From: Peredibacter starrii
GTDB taxonomy: Bacteria > Bdellovibrionota > Bacteriovoracia > Bacteriovoracales > Bacteriovoracaceae
Direction of reading: 5' to 3'
Length of the DNA stretch: 64,000 nt
Assembly (NCBI RefSeq): GCF_034259205.1
Contig: NZ_CP139487.1
Span: 2,232,001-2,296,000 of the forward strand
Both the position numbers and the translations under genes were made by a program. The notes below the pieces were generated by a model. The model saw only the letters and a program-made list of their open reading frames with translations. It ran no database searches and was not told the origin of the DNA. Below, piece by piece: positions 62,844 to 64,000 of this stretch (its first letter is position 1; each line of letters starts with the position of its first letter).

Positions 62844-64000
62844 ATGAGATACGATGCAATTGTCATCGGTGCCGGGATGTCGGGGCTTGCCGCCGGCATC
62901 CGATTGGCAATGTTTGATAAGAAGGTCGTGGTTCTAGAGAAGCACTCCATTCCTGGAGGGCTCAATTCCTATTACCAACGAAGAAACTTTGATAGGGGTG
63001 GCATTCGTCAATTTGATGTGGGCCTTCACGCCCTTACTAATTTTATTAAGAAAGGCGAGAAGGGTAAACCATTCTCAAAACTCTTAAAACAGCTTCGTCT
63101 TTCTTACGACGATTTCAAGCTTTGTCCTCAAACTCATTCGAAAATTTCTTTTCCAGGCATGGAGCTAAAATTCTCCAATGACTTTGAGTTACTTCAGAAC
63201 GAAGTTTATGAAAAGTTTCCTCATCAGATCGACGCTTTCAATAAACTCGTTGATAAAGTTCGCACATTTGATGAATTGAATTTAAATCAAGGCTATTCAT
63301 CTTCAAGAGAAGTACTCAAGCAACTTATCTCTGATGAGCTTCTGGTTGAGATGCTTCTTTGTCCTCTTCTGATCTATGGCTCGGCCTGGGAAGATGATAT
63401 GGACTTTGCTCAATTCGTGATCATGTTCAAGTCGCTTTACTTCGAAGGTTTCTCACGCCCAGAAGGTGGGGTTCGCACTATCATTTCTCTACTTATGAAA
63501 AAGTTAGAAGATGCGGGAGGAGAAATTCGTTTTAAAGCGGCAGTAAATGAGATCCTGACAAATGATCAAGGTGCCGCAGTAGGTGTGAATGTTGGTGGTG
63601 AAGTTCTTGAGGCCCCAGTTATTCTTTCATCGATTGGTTACCCTGAGACTGTAAAACTCACTCAGAAAATGGAAATTGCTCCTCGCGTGGGTGCCATGAC
63701 GTTCTTAGAGAGTATTTTTGTCTTTGATAAAAAGATTCCTCAGAGCTCGAACGATTCAACTATCGTTTTCTATAATAACGCTCCTGAGTACGCTTATCGC
63801 CCGGCCAAGAATTACTTTGATGCCACTTCAGCAGTTGTTTGTTTTCCAGATAACTACGAGGCCCACAAGACTGAAGGCGAGGGCACGATTCGTATTACTT
63901 ATATGGCCAACTACCATCAGTGGCGTGAACTAGGTCGTACGGACTACGATGAAATGAAGGACAAAGTAAGTGCCAGTGCACTTGAACTCGTTCAAAAACT
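62844..64000 (+). CDS. FAD-dependent oxidoreductase, phytoene desaturase/CrtI-like, partial
   Basis: 385 codons, open at the right edge. ATG at 62844. The N-terminal Rossmann motif reads AIVIGAGMSGLAAGIRLA, then VVVLEKHSIPGGLNS, the FAD-binding start of the CrtI/retinol-saturase-like group. RPEGGVRTIISLLMKKLEDA is a second family block. It likely introduces or removes double bonds in a lipid or polyene carried by the adjacent ACP. The start is 4 bp after the ACP stop; the three genes form one operon that continues outside the window. Confidence 0.85.
   Translation, partial: MRYDAIVIGAGMSGLAAGIRLAMFDKKVVVLEKHSIPGGLNSYYQRRNFDRGGIRQFDVGLHALTNFIKKGEKGKPFSKLLKQLRLSYDDFKLCPQTHSKISFPGMELKFSNDFELLQNEVYEKFPHQIDAFNKLVDKVRTFDELNLNQGYSSSREVLKQLISDELLVEMLLCPLLIYGSAWEDDMDFAQFVIMFKSLYFEGFSRPEGGVRTIISLLMKKLEDAGGEIRFKAAVNEILTNDQGAAVGVNVGGEVLEAPVILSSIGYPETVKLTQKMEIAPRVGAMTFLESIFVFDKKIPQSSNDSTIVFYNNAPEYAYRPAKNYFDATSAVVCFPDNYEAHKTEGEGTIRITYMANYHQWRELGRTDYDEMKDKVSASALELVQK

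Noticed and set aside
1-64000. tRNA, rRNA, insertion sequence, prophage or replication origin
   Set aside because: No cloverleaf with a TTC loop, transposase, integrase, att repeats or DnaA-box cluster was noticed; a tRNAscan and HMM search would settle this.

Overview
The window has the look of a Bdellovibrionota chromosome, most likely class Bacteriovoracia. The basis is mid-40s GC, a taste for GGCC words, many small secreted proteins and lipoproteins, GAF-histidine kinases, an acetyltransferase/C39-peptidase next to a RimK-type ligase, and a histone-fold doublet. This is inference from gene content; no rRNA or tRNA is present to confirm it. I see no insertion sequence, prophage, CRISPR array or origin. 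Coding density is very high, no stretch over 300 bases lacks a gene, and many convergent genes overlap at their 3' ends.

Layout: 1-4.5 kb is a heavy-metal RND efflux operon on the minus strand (Cys/His-rich periplasmic protein, CusA/CzcA-type pump, small secreted protein, start of a TolC-type channel) with a divergent DUF3703 gene. 4.5-9.8 kb holds a secreted HNH nuclease, an ArsC-type reductase, a 1023-residue lipoprotein with 75-bp DUF285 repeats, SlyX and a diheme cytochrome. 9.9-15.7 kb has a LysR regulator, a MetNIQ-type ABC importer preceded by a short leader ORF with five consecutive cysteine codons, a ferritin-like/CDGSH fusion and a truncated hemoglobin. 15.8-18.7 kb has a LysE/ArgO exporter with a structured leader, a JmjC/cupin protein, DoxX and a small lipoprotein. 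18.8-23.6 kb is an aspartoacylase, RimK-like ATP-grasp and GNAT-C39 peptidase locus next to an FHA protein.

23.6-29.3 kb carries a diheme cytochrome, a candidate small RNA, a receiver-like protein and an esterase operon. 29.5-40.8 kb is central metabolism: sucA-sucB-lpdA (2-oxoglutarate dehydrogenase) and acnA, separated by an ankyrin protein and a GAF-histidine kinase flanked by two paralogous PH-like membrane proteins. 40.8-50.7 kb has an SDR-dihydroorotase-EEP operon, MltD, a RimB-type retropepsin, a pterin dehydratase, gamma-glutamyltransferase and a sodium:solute symporter. 50.9-60.4 kb is one 3184-residue lipoprotein with three Asp-box propeller-like modules. The last 3.5 kb has a histone-fold doublet and a ketosynthase-ACP-FAD oxidoreductase operon that runs off the window.

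The most promising candidates for undescribed biology are the poly-cysteine leader, the ATP-grasp/GNAT-C39 locus, the giant propeller lipoprotein, the small RNA with an exposed CCUCC stretch, and the histone doublet.
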